A stretch of DNA of 64,000 nt, taken from assembly GCA_000469685.2 (NCBI GenBank), contig LS997562.1:40004345-40068344 (forward strand). Reading direction: 5' to 3'. The DNA is from Haemonchus contortus (taxonomy: Eukaryota > Nematoda > Chromadorea > Rhabditida > Trichostrongylidae). Position numbers and translations under genes: made by a program. The notes under the pieces were generated by a model that was given only the letters and a program-made list of their open reading frames with translations, was not told the origin of the DNA and searched no databases. Of this stretch, positions 32,601 through 47,600 are shown one piece after another (the first letter of the stretch is position 1; every line of letters begins with the position of its first letter).

Positions 32601-35600
32601 GAGAGACTATTCGTCGAGTACGGTTCCCATTTTGCATGCAGCCTTACCATCTACGACCCACGAGACCCTACGTATTACCCACTCTTGATTCTGGAACCGA
32701 GTTCGGACCAGCTTTCAGCCAGCTCATTGATTCCTGAAACTTCTTTGACAGATACATTCATACGACCTTCCTCTATCAGATCATGTACTTGGAAAAGGTG
32801 ATCAAACTTCTGGTTATTGACGGGATGCGCCACACATTCAGTCTTCCTCGGGAACGTAGAATAATTCAAATGGGTACTGGAATCACACATCGAACACATT
32901 AGATTATGATTTTACAATTACTGTAATAACGTCAGACGACGGATTTTACGTTGCCCAAAGGGGATCTGTAACAGTACGGCTTAGGGCTTTATCCATTTCA
33001 TTGCCAACCCGTCCACTCCCAACTGAGGAAAGTGCGGGTTCGAGTTCAGCCAAAGGTCAAAATTTTGTCTATTACTCAGGAACGCTGCCTCTTCCCTTTT
33101 TGATGATTTCCAGATCTTAATTCTACAATTTCATTCCACAGTAAGCGAGGCCGGGCGGCTCTGTATAGTTCGTTTTTTGCGCTCTCTTTCATATCCGATG
33201 GCACAAGTTCGATGATTGGACGGCATTCCCTTGAAGACGTGCTCTTCTAATTTTCAGGATTCCAAGGGCTAATCGCAAGACCTTTTTTCCCCAGTATGAG
33301 GCTATAAATCAATCAATTCAATACTCATGTCTTAGCACTTTCTTAGTAGTATGTCTACAATGCAAGTCTCAGCACTCTCCTACAAAATTAGGTCTCACCG
33401 AGTGTTGTCTACTGATCAATGGATATCTTCGGAACGAAATCACTAGGGCGAAGTACCTGTTTATTCTACTGTACATTCACATTTTTCTGCCTATGGGACC
33501 GGTTTACCGTTTACTTGGCTGAGATCGGGCTTTTCGTAGACCTCTATTTTTCCACTGGTCCTCTTTTGATCTTTGCTATCATATACTGTTGATCGTCATT
33601 CTCAGGTTACCTGATCCACAAGTTTACCTATCAAAATGTTGGTTAGCTTGGCGAGAAAGTGGACGCGGCCGAGATGATAACCTCGGAAAGCCGTTACATC
33701 TCCGCGGTTTTGAGGTGTTTGTCGAGAGGCCGACAGATCGCAGCGGCAGCTTCGACAGCGCTCGTGAAATCACGTCCAGAACGGCTCCCGAATCAATCCA
33801 TCTTATTGGCAATTCCAGCCGTAGCTCTCGTAACCTCGATTTCCATGACGCAGTTAGTCGTCCCTCACGCAGTCCTTCATACCACCTGGACTCAGGCGTT
33901 CACCGTTTGTCAGATATCTGGGGATGGGTCATTGATTCATACTCTTGTCCTTCATTGTCTATACTATTCATTTATCATTCAATCGTTACTATTAATTATT
34001 TGCTATGACTCACTGGAATTGTCTGATATCCCCATCAATAATATCGATTTATTGGAAAAAGTGCGATATCGGTTAGGTTGGCAACAGCTGACAGGTGCGG
34101 CGCCTCAACAAGTACCAGTTATCCATGGATTGTTTGAGTAACCTCTTCGATCTTCCGAGGGATTGACGAAGTCTTATAGGCCGAAGGGCAATGGAATAGC
34201 CAAAAAGGCCTACATATTAACCCCTCCGCCTGAGGAATAACGGATTCTGTCACTCTCTTCAGACTCATTGAAATCCAATCACGGATCATGACATGTTTCG
34301 CTCAATGGTTAACCCTAACTATCAGTTTTGAAGTCGATCTTGCCCAAATAGCCGCGGTGGTCCACCTTGGAGGAGGACTTCATATGGAGCCAGTGGTCAT
34401 ACACCACTTGAAAGGCATCTTCAGGGACCCGAGAAACAGTGACTGCTCTGTAGGATACCTTGATCTCAACGGTTAGGCCATAAGTCACCAGTGCGGCTGC
34501 ATTCGCCGAAAACTTCCCACAGAACGGAGAAATTACTTCCAAGTGTCCTGGTCATCGCCATAGAAAAACATCTGGATTCATTCTCCGCTAATCGATAGGG
34601 TCCTTGGTCTCCTTTGGTAGCGCTCACTATTTTATGCTCCTTGACCAGTTTACGCAATGGTCTCAATAGGGAGAAAGGTTTCCAAAGCCACGTATGGCTG
34701 TAAAAATGGTATGACTTTGAGAAGCCTGTCCATAACAAGCAGAGAATGTCTATTGGCAAGAAGTTCTTGGTTTTGCCCATTTGGTGATACTTTGTTGGGT
34801 AACTTCCATCCTCTTCCAGTGATTGTATAGATCAGTTCATTATCAAACGCTCCTACAAATCTGAGAGCAGGTTGCGTTCATGGCACATCCTTCGAAAATT
34901 AATTGATGTGATGCTTTTGTTGTTGTATGCCTGGTATTCATTGTTGACCCAGAAGATAGAAATATAGAAAAGTAGTTCTCAAATTGATAATTTCCGATAA
35001 TTCCCTCTATCAAACATGAAGATGGGCCTCAAGTTTTGGAAAAACAGTATTTCGCCTAACTGTAAGTGAAACGAAGCCGTTCAAACTTTTAGAAACCATT
35101 TATTTTATTGAATTCACCTTGTCCTCTCATCTTTATTGCCTCTATAATGTATTATAATTGCTTATTTTGTAAAAGATGGTCAGCCGAGACAGCTTCTTTG
35201 AGATGGTTTCGCTAGTCAGTGGCTAATGAACGGTTACACGAACTTCTTCTACCTCAAAGTTCAACGAGTGTTCTCTGTTCCGTGCGATTTTATTGTCTGT
35301 GGGAAAGGAGTGGAGCGAAATAGGACGTCGAACACCTCCCTGCCGATCCCACCTGTGTTTGTGGAACTCCATAGCAAGATAGCATTCCATCTATTGTCTG
35401 TTACTGTCGATTATCAGGTCCCATCCTTTCTGGTAATTACTCACTATCGTTACCATTTGCTTCTTCCGATACTCATCTGTATTTTAAAATTCCAAGTCGT
35501 TACCAAGCGACATCCCCATCTTTTCCAATTTGACGTAGTTCAAGTCTTCTATCAGGTGGAACGGTGGTGGCGATCTCCGGGCAGACCATCGAATAATAAC

Positions 35601-38600
35601 AGGAATGGACGCAAATGGTTCTAGTTTTGCGTTTTCACCTTTAATCTTCCTCTTATCATAGTCATAAAAATGCTGAAAAAAAAGAAAAGTGGAAAAGGAT
35701 GGAGTAGGGAGGTAGTGTTGCAAGTCGACCAAGTTATGCCCTGTTGTTGTACTTGACAGTAGTCCGGGATCAGGTCATCGGTGAACTTTTGCGCAGCTGA
35801 CAGTATCGCTCAAAGTTTTCTTCTATCTTACCTCACGCTGATACTGCTGTCATACTTCACCGCTTCACCGCCATACTGTAGCCCTACGCCTCTAGGGCTT
35901 TTTCCACAGAAATACCATCTCGTGGGTTTTTTGCTCTACGTCCTGAGCTCGGATACTTTTCAACCCTCAATTTGACTGGTGCCTTAATCAAGCCACATTT
36001 GAGGTGGGTTACATTGGGGAAACCTGAGAAGGATGACTCAATAGCTTTTATGGAAGTCTGTCTCCATTTTCTGTACCCTGTGCTACCTGTGCTCGACCCA
36101 AGGCGAGCCGGATGTTTTCCAAGTAGCACCAGAGGCCGTGCAAGTTCACATTACCCTCAGATTCTATCCGAGGACTAGAGAGTCATAAATTTCTTCGTTC
36201 GAGAAGGAAACAACTTTTCCTGTGTAAAGCTCTACAACTCACTTCTAGAAAAAAAACCATTTTGCGGAAAGCAAAAAAAAAGAACCCCAGGGAGATAGTG
36301 TTGACACGAGCGAAGGGCCGTTTATCGTTTGGCTCAAATCATATGTCAGCCACTTTATAACCTTTTCCTAGGCGATATGCTGACGCTTGCCACATGTCAT
36401 GGGACTATTGACGTTTCAGTTTCGAAAAATTCAGCCTTCCATAGCTCAATGTAATTATGTCACCTTTTTTCGAGACACGGCTTTCATAGTTGATTCCTCA
36501 TCCATCCTTTGTAGCTTAAAATTCTGCTGCTTGCAGTGATAGTCCAAATACCCTCAGAAATCCCTTCTCAAATTCTCCCTTCACTTGAATACGATTTTCA
36601 GGCATAGGTTTTCATCATTGCAAATGTTTATGGTGTGCGACATGCGTTTGAAACTCGTTTTCAGAGGAAGAGGATTTGATTGTGCGTTGAAATGAAGTGT
36701 AGAGCCTATCAGCATTGAGATAGATGTGTTTACTGTTGATCTTTTGTTGTCATCCACCGAAGAACCACACTGTTTTCCTCAAAAGAGAGATTTCAAAGCG
36801 GTTTTGAAAAGTTACAGTAATCTCACCAGTGGGTGTGAACGTGTGGTGGGATTACAGCAGGACACTGGAATTGCATAGCATTCAGCATAAATATTTACTG
36901 ATCATAAATATTGTTTTATGAGTGGGTATAAGTGGGAGCAAAGTCACCTACTGGCCCAGCATAGCGCAGGAGTCGATCCTAATGTCCTACAGAAGCGACC
37001 TAAGGCCTTGCCCTGCTACGATGTTTTTTTCTTGATGTTGGCAGTTTGTTTATTTTCATCTTTACGTTGTCTTTTGTTTTTTTTTTTCATTTGAACAGTG
37101 CTCTGCTGAGAAGCTTCTCAGGAATTTTTACTTACTGAGCTCACAATTTAGCTATTTTCATATTCTCAAGTGTCACTTTTGTTCTCAAGTCACCTCTCAT
37201 CTGCCATGTGCCAGTCCTTCCGCCTGTGATGTTCCGTTTCCTGTAGGGAGCGTCCTCCACCCCGTCTCGAGCGCATAGATCCCAGTGAACCCTTTCACGC
37301 TATTAACTCGCGAGTTTATCCCATTTTTCCGAGAGTAGAGCAAAATTATAGTGCCAGAGAAGCGAGCTGTTGCATGGCGTGTCGGGCCGTGGGATGTGGC
37401 CACCATCTGGGTCTGGATGGCTGCGACATAACAGCGAGGCGACCTCTGGTTCGGTTAAAGGTTGGAGTTGAAATGAACAAAACAAAAACTATGAAATGCT
37501 TTTTTTATCCATAATTCACTATAATCCAGTAGAACATCTTCTTTATTTACCATAACTTGTCGCTGATTACTTCAGGGTACTACTCATATCGCTTCACTCC
37601 GCGAAAGATCTACGGTTAGCTGAATGCTGCTAATTAGTAGCTACTAGTTGTCAATTGATTAGATGGATATGTCTCAGAAAGCCTATCGCGCTGCTAGCGG
37701 ACATAGTCGGCGACTCAAGACCACGCCCATCCTTGCTTGTCTGCGCTCTCTCACTGAGATAGTGTTCGATGATTTTCGATTGTGGACAATCGACCTTTTT
37801 GGGGTACTTTTTATCAATATCTATATCAAAGCGGCTTTGAAATTATTTCGAAAGACGCCCTGTTGATCTGAATCAAACATCTCGGATCACTCCCTCAGTG
37901 AGAGATCGCACACAAGCGGAGAACCAGCGTGGACTTGCTCCATCGACGTCCCTTTTAGCAGTACATTGGGCTTCCTGAAACAGATTCTGATTTGATAGCC
38001 TTTTGATAGCGATTTGTAGACCTGTGTTGTGAATCAGGCTAAATGTAATCTCGTGTTTGCTAACCATTACTAGTGAGTAACTGAAAGCCTGTCAAATGCA
38101 ATTACTACTGCCTGTGCAAGTAATTGTCAACCCTGCTTTCACAATCGAATGAACTTGGTTCATTTCAGCGGACAGCTCGTCCACATCGAAGCCTATGGAG
38201 AACGCGGCTGCCAATGGATATTTGAACAAGACCAATGAATATCGTAAGAGTTTCGGATTATTATTCCCAATATAGAGAAATATAACTATAATGGCCTTTT
38301 TCTGGAGGATGATAACTATTCGTAGACCACGACATTTGAGCAAGTACAGTTTGCTGGTGTCACAAATAATTCCCCATGTAGTCTTACCTTCATCCAGTTC
38401 CACTGGCTAATGCGGAAAATAGTATTCGGTTGGAAGGAAAGTCCTGCGGCAAAAAATTTGGAGCGTCAACAATTTGTATCAACAATGTGAACACGGTAGC
38501 AAGAGTGATAAACTTGTAGGACATTCCTCAGGTAACCAACACATGAGTGAATAAGGGCACGCGTTTGGGCTTTAGCAGCATTACGGTCAATGAATGGCCA

Positions 38601-41600
38601 ACACCCGATTCGTACCATCACCTTCTTCTGAACACACCAAGGGAAAAATAGGGGTGTAGCAGCTCAAATTATCAGCAACCCAATCAATGCTGGCGCTGCT
38701 CACCGATCAATGGTCAACAATCGGTTGGATCGCTTCACTGGAGGAGATACTAGCTTTTGAAGTAACGAAAGCTTCGTCCCATAGTTTGATGGAGGTTGAA
38801 GGGATCCATCCACTATGAGTTGCTAAACGTAGACTAGATGGACACAGCTATCGGTTACCCTTGAACCCCGAAATTTGGCCAACGGGGTTAGAGAAGGACG
38901 ATCAAAACCGTAAATCAGGTCCCTACAGAGGGTCAACGCACGTCGCAATTTCGCTTTAAACACGCGTCAAAAGTTCTACCATTCCAATTGGTTCCAGGTT
39001 GTTCATCAGTCGTACTCACCAAGTGTTGCCCCTTTTATCTACCATGCGCTCCGCCCTTCTTGAGCATCTCGTTGTGCTAAAAAAAATCGTAACTTAATGT
39101 GATCTGAAAACGGCAGTCAATTTCTTCTTTGAGTCACAGCTTCCTCATTCCTGGATAAAAGGCATCAGTGATTTACTCATAGGATAATAGAAGGTTGTTG
39201 ACCTCTTTGGTAAATATATTTCCGAAAATTGATTGGCCTGGAAAATTTCAAAAATGATTTGAAGAAGACCTTCATTGTGTCGCAGGACTTTCCTTCCAAC
39301 CTAATACTTCCAATCAGGTGATATGCCCCTTCTATTGTGTGTTAGCTATGGTATGTATAAGATATTGATTTTACGCGCGTGAAAGCAGTACGGTTCACAA
39401 TATTTCTGAGGTATCTAGTTTGAGAGAAATGATGGCAGTCATGATGCAGTGGTGTAAGGGAGGCGAAGAAAACCCAAAAGTCGGTGGGTCTTGAAAAAAT
39501 GTAAGACTTCAAGAAAGTAGCAAAAAAGATAAGTGCAAATCGCCGCCAGCAATCATCTGGATGTCTCCCACTTGAGCGTACTATTCGTCGCGCTCTGACG
39601 GTTCCTTGTGAGATCTTTCCGGTTGGACATAGAATAACTTGATACTTTGTAATGTAAATAATATGCAAATCACATGATCACAGCATATCGTAAAACGGCG
39701 TCGGTGACTCCAAGTCGAACGACCGTCCCGGCCATCTCTCGGTTCTCAGCCGACCGCACCAGTGCTTTATCGGCTTCTCCGTTACCCCAATCACAGTGAG
39801 TTTTATTTTTTGCGATCAATTTCTATTTTATAAACAGAATAGAATCTGCCCGAACTGTTTATCATATACTCTTGCGAGCGAAACTCTTGAAAAATAAAGC
39901 TTTTATAGTATTCCTCGAAGTTTCGTGCAAATTTCTTAGAGCATTTCTTGATGTTTGAGTGAATTCAATCGAGGAATAGCCTTGATGTCTATATAAAGTG
40001 TGTCCTCCTCAGTAGTCGAGTTGGGTCGATTGGCGCAAGTCCTGTGCGGCTGCAACGCATTCGCATGCCATTCCATTATTCAAAAGCTAATTGAGGACTA
40101 TGAGACTATTGAGGACTATATATTGAATCTGTCGGCTAAATATAACACATTACTGCTCAGCATAAATTATGTTTATACTGTCGGTTTCAGCACACCTCGC
40201 GCGGAGCGACCATGGCGCCAACGACTCGCCGAATCGTCACGAATTCGCGCGTCGCTCGGCGACGACGTGAGTACCTCCTACACTGCGGCGCGAAATGCGC
40301 GCGCGTGGTCGCGGCGCAGTTCGCAGTCGCAAGCGAGTGGCGACGAGCTGTCGCAAAGTGTCGATCGCCTACGAAGCTACGTTAGTGCTAGCGGGGTGCG
40401 TAGTGTGCTTATAGTTTGCTACGCCTGGGTCCGTGTTCATCAATCAATATTCGAGTTTTACATTAGTTACTCTGATTTTTGAGGAAACACTAGCTGCTTG
40501 CATTGCAGCGACCTCAGCTTTTCATATCGCAATCCTCCATATTCTCCTGACTGAATGTGAAGGTCTTAACAAGAACAGCCGAGGCTCTCGTTTCACAGTA
40601 ACCCCGTTTCGATGAGTGAACCGTGGCACATCCTGACCACTCAGGAAGAATTGTAGGGAATTCCAAACTTAAGGATTCTTTACAACCATACTTGATTTTG
40701 CTCGCAAATAGCTGAGATGCCAGTATTGTGACGAATGTGAATGAATGAATAAATAAATGAACACGGTCCCGGGCTGCTTTAAATATGCACGGGAATTGTT
40801 TAAGGATGCTTCTACTACAATTCGCCTTCCCTGCTCTTCAAACCGCTTTCTTCGTGTGGCATTGCTAATATTCTGTCATTGTTCACAACGCTTCTTAGCC
40901 TTTTAACATGCTTTAATGCTACGTCAGTTGGTTTGTGGCTTTCATTTATAGAAGCATAGAGCAGTACCGAGTTTTTGTTTTTAGTATTATAGTAGTTATA
41001 GTAGTAATAATAGAGTAGTATAGTTGATAACAACCAACTTTTCTCAGTACAGACAGGTTTAGCAGGAGCAGACGCACGCGCTCGCGTCACGGCACCTGGA
41101 TAGCTGTTCTTGCGATATTACGTGGTCCCTCGATTGAACCTTTTTAAGAGTGAAATGATTTCTATGGAACTCTGGAAAAAACGATCGCGAACTACCACTC
41201 GCCGACGCAACGCGACCGCTTGCATCGGTTCCTGTCTGTCTCACTTTACATCCCATTAGAATAGAGATGGTTGCGGGCTGTTATTCACTAGTTAGAGGTT
41301 TTCCCACTAATACGCACGCGACGCTCGAGCTGCTCTACGCGATAAAGAAGGCAACCTCATTGATTGATATCGACTATTCAGTATCGATCACGTAACGGAT
41401 CTACAGATAGCTCAACCTACGGCTCTCGTACAAGGGCGTCCACCTCATACACTCCATCGTTTGCACTTTCCTATAGCCGAACAAAAGCCGACGAGCCAAA
41501 GGAAGTGATGTCAAGGTCAGATTGGAGTTCTTCATGTCTAGAAAAACATTGGGGTTTGAGCTCTTTTTTCTTGAATAAATCACTCAATCACTATATTCTT

Positions 41601-44600
41601 ACGACTGTCCAGTCTACGGCTGTGACGTGCAAGGAAACTCGTCCAGTAGGCGGAGTCGCCCATTCTAGGTTGTTCTAGCGAATTTCCTATTTTACTATCA
41701 TTTTTAAGCTTACGTACAACCTATTGGCAGAATAAATTCTTACTGGAAAACCTGCGGTGCGTTTTTAAGTGCATAATTAGATTGGAGTGAATCAATAGTG
41801 CAGTTCCTTGAAGTAGGATTGATCAATAGTGATTTTTATAGGAGATTTTCTTTTGTTACACTAATCAATCTGATTGGTAAGATTTTTCTTTTGATATTTT
41901 TTTGCGTTTGGTAGTTACGATACAGATTACTCTCTAACTAGTTGATGAGGAACTTTTCAGAAGCTATTCACCCATTCGTCCACGATATGAGACATCATAC
42001 AGGTCAATGACCTTGTCGGAACAGCCACGACCATCACTCAGGTCGTCGGTGGCAGACATAAAAAGCGATAGGTAAGGATATGTACTTACTGGAGTAATAA
42101 CTAGTGTGATTAAAGTCTTCTGCTGCTTCGATGCCATGGTTTTGGCTGGGCGCTTGGGTTCCTAAGGCTGGTTTCAAAGCTTTAATCAAAGCAAAAATAT
42201 CAAATTTTTGAGTGGGTATGTATCAAATGAGTGAATAATGAAAAGGGAAAGCAAAAGCTAGAGAGGCGATGCGTAGTACTTACGCATTGGAAGTACCCAT
42301 AGAGTAGCTGAGCTCAGAGAAGCCTGGCCTCCAGAGCTCGAAAACCCACCCGCCCCTGAATGGACGCGTTGCCGACGTACGCGTAACGTGGTCAGAGAGA
42401 GACGCAGGGCAGCAAAACGGGAAAATTTCTCAGGCAATAAGGGGCATCAATTAAGCGTTTACTCAGGATTGTAATCTCTTCGATTGGGGCCACCTCCATT
42501 CCAAAACGGAGAGGCTCAAGTTTAGGCCTCTTTGGGGCCATATTACAGGTCATTTTCGACGGGTTTCCCAGCACAACGTCATTTTCGTCATTTCTGCCTT
42601 ACATACATGTGTAATATTTTATGGTTGCGCAAATATTTTATATCATCAAATTGGTAAGTATGTGTGCCGAATTGGGAAGCCTATAGTCAGTACTCAACTT
42701 CATGGGTGAAGGTATTTTAAGAAGATAGCGTGCTCCATACTCGCACTCACCCCGCCAGGGCGCCTACGGTTTATCAGGTCTTTTTCGTCTCCCGTAGCAT
42801 TTCCGTGTAGAGACTGAAATCCTGAATCAGAAATTAAAACAGTCATAGGAGACACCATTTTTCGAGGTTGATATATGTACATTAGCGCATTTTCGTAGGA
42901 CTCGATGGTAAGTTTAGAGTCTGACAAAAACACAAGTTAGCTAAGTGCACGTAAGAGAGCTCATTCTAACAGGTAATAAAGGTCGCATATTTTCTTGCTC
43001 GCATGGGTAATGGGTTACATCAGCAAAGGAGTTCGTGGAACATCGAGCATGACTGGATATTGCTTCCCCACATTCTTCACATTTTTCTTCTGCGGGAATA
43101 TATTCCAGGACTTCAACATTTTACCATATATTATCTCTAACTGTGACATTAGCAACTCGGAGATAAATACCCTGCTTAGGCCTGGAAAGACTTAGCAGCG
43201 TAGTGAAAAGCGGGGCTAATAAGATATTAGTTGAGAATAATAGATGCTATCAATGAGGGCTTCGCCTGGGAGACAAAGCAGACGAGTTAACTCTCGGGAG
43301 GCGGGCCGGAAAATTAAATTGATTGAGTCGATCGATCCATTCACTATGGTCTGGGGAGTCGAATACTGATGTCATTTTGAAAATTTCAGGAATTCTAGCA
43401 TAGAATCGTTACGAGACGCGGACAGACAACCGACATCACACGCTGGTGTGTCATCCGTCCCGAAAAATCCTTCAATACGAGAAAGCAGTCAAGAACGTGA
43501 CTCAGAAAGGCATAGAAAGAGATCAAGCAGAGAGCGAAGTCAGTTCTGTGCCATATTCGTCCTTACGTGCTCTTACCTCCGATAGACAACTTGAAGTTTC
43601 GATATATTTCTGAACCGTAGGCTTACGGTAGGTGATTCTAGCCGCTCGACGGAATTCTCGGCAACGAGCTCAAACACAAAGTTCATCAAGTGACGAAGAA
43701 ATCGACCGCTCACTTACACGAGCCGACGCAAAACAACGACGAAGGCGACGACATAAAGAGTCTGCAGAGCGAGGTATGTTGTCTGTTCACAGAAAAACTG
43801 TGGCGCTGTACAGTGATCTAGTGGCTTTCCAACCGTTTTCCAAAGTGCATATAGCTGAAGTGGTTTTGTAATTATACTAGCTTAAGTTGTGTTGCGCGAA
43901 CAGTCCATCGAATTTTTGATCAAGCACCGCCCACTTTAGGGCTAGCCCCTCCCATTATGGCGACATCCTTGCTCAACCCGAGTTTGTTTGCGGTCACGCC
44001 TCACAAAATTAAAATTTGGCCCCATTTTTTGTGTAGTGGCCACTTTGTCGTTATTGGAGCTTACCTAATGCTGAGGTGACACCGAGTTTCATGGCAAAAT
44101 GGATCCCACCCTCTATCTAGAAGATGATGAAGCCCTAAAATCCCTTGATGGCCATTCAATCCCTATCCGTTCTATCCATTGCTGACCAGAAATCATTTTA
44201 ATGTTATTCTATAAATCATATTTTTTACCTTTCCCGTAGATCTATGTAGTGACAGAAAATTGTGGGCTTTGTGAATTCTTACAATTCCTTTCATTAAAAA
44301 ACTTCACAACTGATGATTTATTGCTGTACCTGCCACCGTTGAGCACGCTGTTTGTGTTGTAAAATATCTACTTCATCGTTGTTCATGCTTTTATCTTCAG
44401 CACCTCTGCCACCACCGAGTTTAGCGGCTAATGGGATGGTAAGTCACGAACTTTTATCAACTTTTATCTTTGTACTGACTAGTTGTTATTTTTTTGTAAT
44501 CTTGTTATTACAAATATTTTTTGTTGATTCAATCATAAGATGGGACAGAAAATAATTCGGCATTATCACAGCTCAACTATTCGGATTTTTTGCTTTTTAT

Positions 44601-47600
44601 GATATTCTTGAGATATCGCATTTTTCAGCTAAAATCCTTGGACTCTTCACACAGTAAAACGGGAAATGCGGACGATACAAAGAGCACGACGAAAGAGTGA
44701 GTAATTGACATAGCTCAAGTCTTGTTCTATAAAAGTAATCACTTCTGTTCTAATCGAGGTATCTGTTCCTTAACTTTCCGGTCCTGTTTTTATCAGCTTG
44801 AGTCCATGGTTCGCTCGATTAGATAATCGCTACCTAAAAAGCCGCGTGGTATTATATTAGGTTGATGCATAATTATTGCGGATTTTTTCGCGGCTTTTTT
44901 TCTCTTGATAGAATCTGAATATTGAGTTCTGGTCTTCTCTAAAAATGATCTACTTGATTTCCTCTACAAGAATATTCTCAAGAAACCCTCCGCACATCCG
45001 CGAAATTAGGCCTAACTACCTTGAGAAAAATTGGAAGGTGGCACAGTCATTTCGCGATCTCAGTAACTTCTCGGCGATCGAACAATCAGCCAGAGCCAAC
45101 CAAGAAATGGGATCTGCCCCTAAATCTGTCATATTCACCAGCAGAAACTTTTATGGATTATCTCGTCAGCCGTTCATCGAAAAAATGGTTAGATAATAGA
45201 AGTTACGTCGATTGGATGACTTGATGGCCGATGTCAAGGCGAGGATCGCCCGTAGGGATCAAAACTTCTTCGCTTTTGGGATCCCACTAACTAATCAATG
45301 GGAAGCAGTGCTTGACGTAGATGGTGAATAAGTTCCGGAATAATTATTTGAATATGTCTTTGCTTAGTATTTCTATAGTTTCTTTGAGTAAAATTTGCTG
45401 GAAAAAATCCGCAATAACTCCGCAATAATTATGCATCAGTCTAATATTTCGAGGCAGTTAAAATGCAGGGGAAATAGGAAATGTCAAAATAATCGTGTTT
45501 TGACCGCCTGGAGGTCATGTGCACTTTCACTAGATCACCTAATGAACGATCGCCGAAAAGTTACTGAGATCGCGGAATGACTGGGCCACCTTCCAATCTT
45601 TCTCGAGGTAATTAAGCCTAATTTCGCGAATATGCGGAGGGTTTCTTGAGAATATTCTTGTAGAGGAAATCAAGTAGATCATTTCCAGAAAAAACCCGAA
45701 CTTAATATTTAGATTCTATCGAGTGAAAAAAGCCGCGAAAAAATTCGCAATAATTATGCATCAACCTCATAATTCCAATGATTATAAATATAATTTATAG
45801 GGGGAAAACATATTTGAAATTCTTAACATTCAGCCTACATCGCGTAGCCTAGTTAACAGGGGAGTTACATAGTTGGGAGTACTAGGGCGAGAAATTCTCA
45901 AAGGTCGAGGTTTGGGTAAGGACGGCGGGAGGGGGTGGGATGAATTAAGATATTATCTGACTTTGTCGATATCAAGAAGTAATATCTTTCTGCCAAGAAG
46001 TTTTGTCGACTACTCTATATCCATAAATCTAATTGATTATTGCCATTTTTTCGCTTATGAGTTTGAGACAGAACTCGTTCAACTCGCATTTAAATCTTTT
46101 GCCATTGCGAACTACCTCTGAGAAAGATGGAATTCTATAAATGGGTCGATGAGTTTTTGTTTTGGGAAGACAGGAAAGTCGGTAAATCAGAAACTTGTCA
46201 AATTAGCAAATACGCTTCGACTGCAGAACGGGGCTTCGCAAAAGGAAAATTTCCTCAGGCTGGCATTTAGTGAAGGAAAGGGGTCGAGTATCATAGAATA
46301 ATGTCGTAGGGGCAAGGGCAAGCTTGGGTCTCGAATTTCATGGATGATTTTGTCTTAGTGGATAACAAATGAATAAAAATGATAAAAACGTCAGGGGTTC
46401 AAGTCCTAGTGCTTCTAGTCCCATATCATCCTTCCCCAGCTGAGATTTGTCAGGCGAGTGGAAGATATTTATCGGAAAAGATGTCTGCCCATCGCTACTC
46501 TTGACTCTGATTGATTACTTTGGATTGTTTCATTAGTACAAAATACTCCGCTGGCTTTATCTTTCTCTCGTTTCCTTTTCTCATTCTTTTTCTCTCATGA
46601 CGTACTCCACTACGCGGAGCGAGGTTAACTTACCCATGTTTTTGTAAACGCACCAAGCCCTCGAGTCTCTTACTCGCCCATCCGGCTCAGGAACAACATA
46701 GACGCGATTCGAAGCTCCTTGGTTTCCTGGTTGTTGGCCCTTCGGTGAACCTTTTTCTCTTTTTCCTTAGTCCATTTTAACCCACCCTCATTTTTTTGTG
46801 CTTTGTTCATTTCTCAGTAAAAAGGTCGCTCAATAACAGCACTCTGTTTTTTTCAGGCCGCGGCCGCCTGCCCCGTCTGTCGACCTGCCGGTATCAGGTA
46901 CGCTTGTGAATAATTGCTGAATACATGAGTTCTTAGTTCTTACTGAAAACAGCCATAACCGGTCGAAAATGAGGTGTATTTTGAGAAAGATGCCTAGCTT
47001 GGCCTAGCCTCGATATCTCTCATCGTCCACCTTAGAGATGGAGTCCATAGACCTCGCCATTCTATTGACCAACTTTAAGACCTCGTCGTTTGGAGGAGAT
47101 TTCCGTGACTATTGACATCATACCCATAGGACTTTCACTAATTCAATATGATAATGGTAGTTGGTTCCCTCCATTAGCTCAATTGAGGGTGGGCTACTCG
47201 ATGGGTGGGTGCCATCTTATGGAGTATCACTGAATCCCTTGAACTTCCAGCCAAGCAACTGGTAAAACCTCTAGAGTTACTGAACAGTCTTATCATTTTT
47301 GAGTAGTAGGGTACCTTAGAAGAGCGTATCTTTGACATTATTTTTCAATGGGAAAGGACCGATTATCGAAGAATCGAGGTCTAGAGTCTTCTAAGGAGTA
47401 TTTCTCCGAAACCTTACCCACTGCCGCTCAAAATTAGAAGCTTGAAATGAGGGAGAGAGCTAGAGCGTCTTCCTAAAGTGCGTGAAGAATCCGCTCTCCA
47501 TGAGCTTTCATTTATTGACTGTTTTGTAAGGTGTTTCATAAGATCACTGCAAACCCATTTCAGCTGGCCCCAAACAGCCGAGGGGCCCCGCTTTTGCCAC

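Larger units (their letters stand above)
33905..39683. other. gene A intron 4, very long, with minus-strand open frames
   Basis: About 5.8 kb. It contains minus-strand candidates listed separately (34315-34780, 35884-36087, 38092-38207) and no plus-strand exon I can support. At 35174 an AGATGGTCAGCC match to exon 1 of gene A occurs but is not followed by an exon. Confidence 0.45.

Noticed and set aside
33659..34141. 160-codon plus frame overlapping gene A exon 4
   Set aside because: Its content is Leu/Ile/Val strings and it continues into AT-rich intron; the other frame is Ser/Arg-rich and in phase with its neighbours.
41053..41256. Minus frames over the GC-rich segment near 41.06-41.25 kb
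   Set aside because: Short, no splice pair, and within gene A intron 6.
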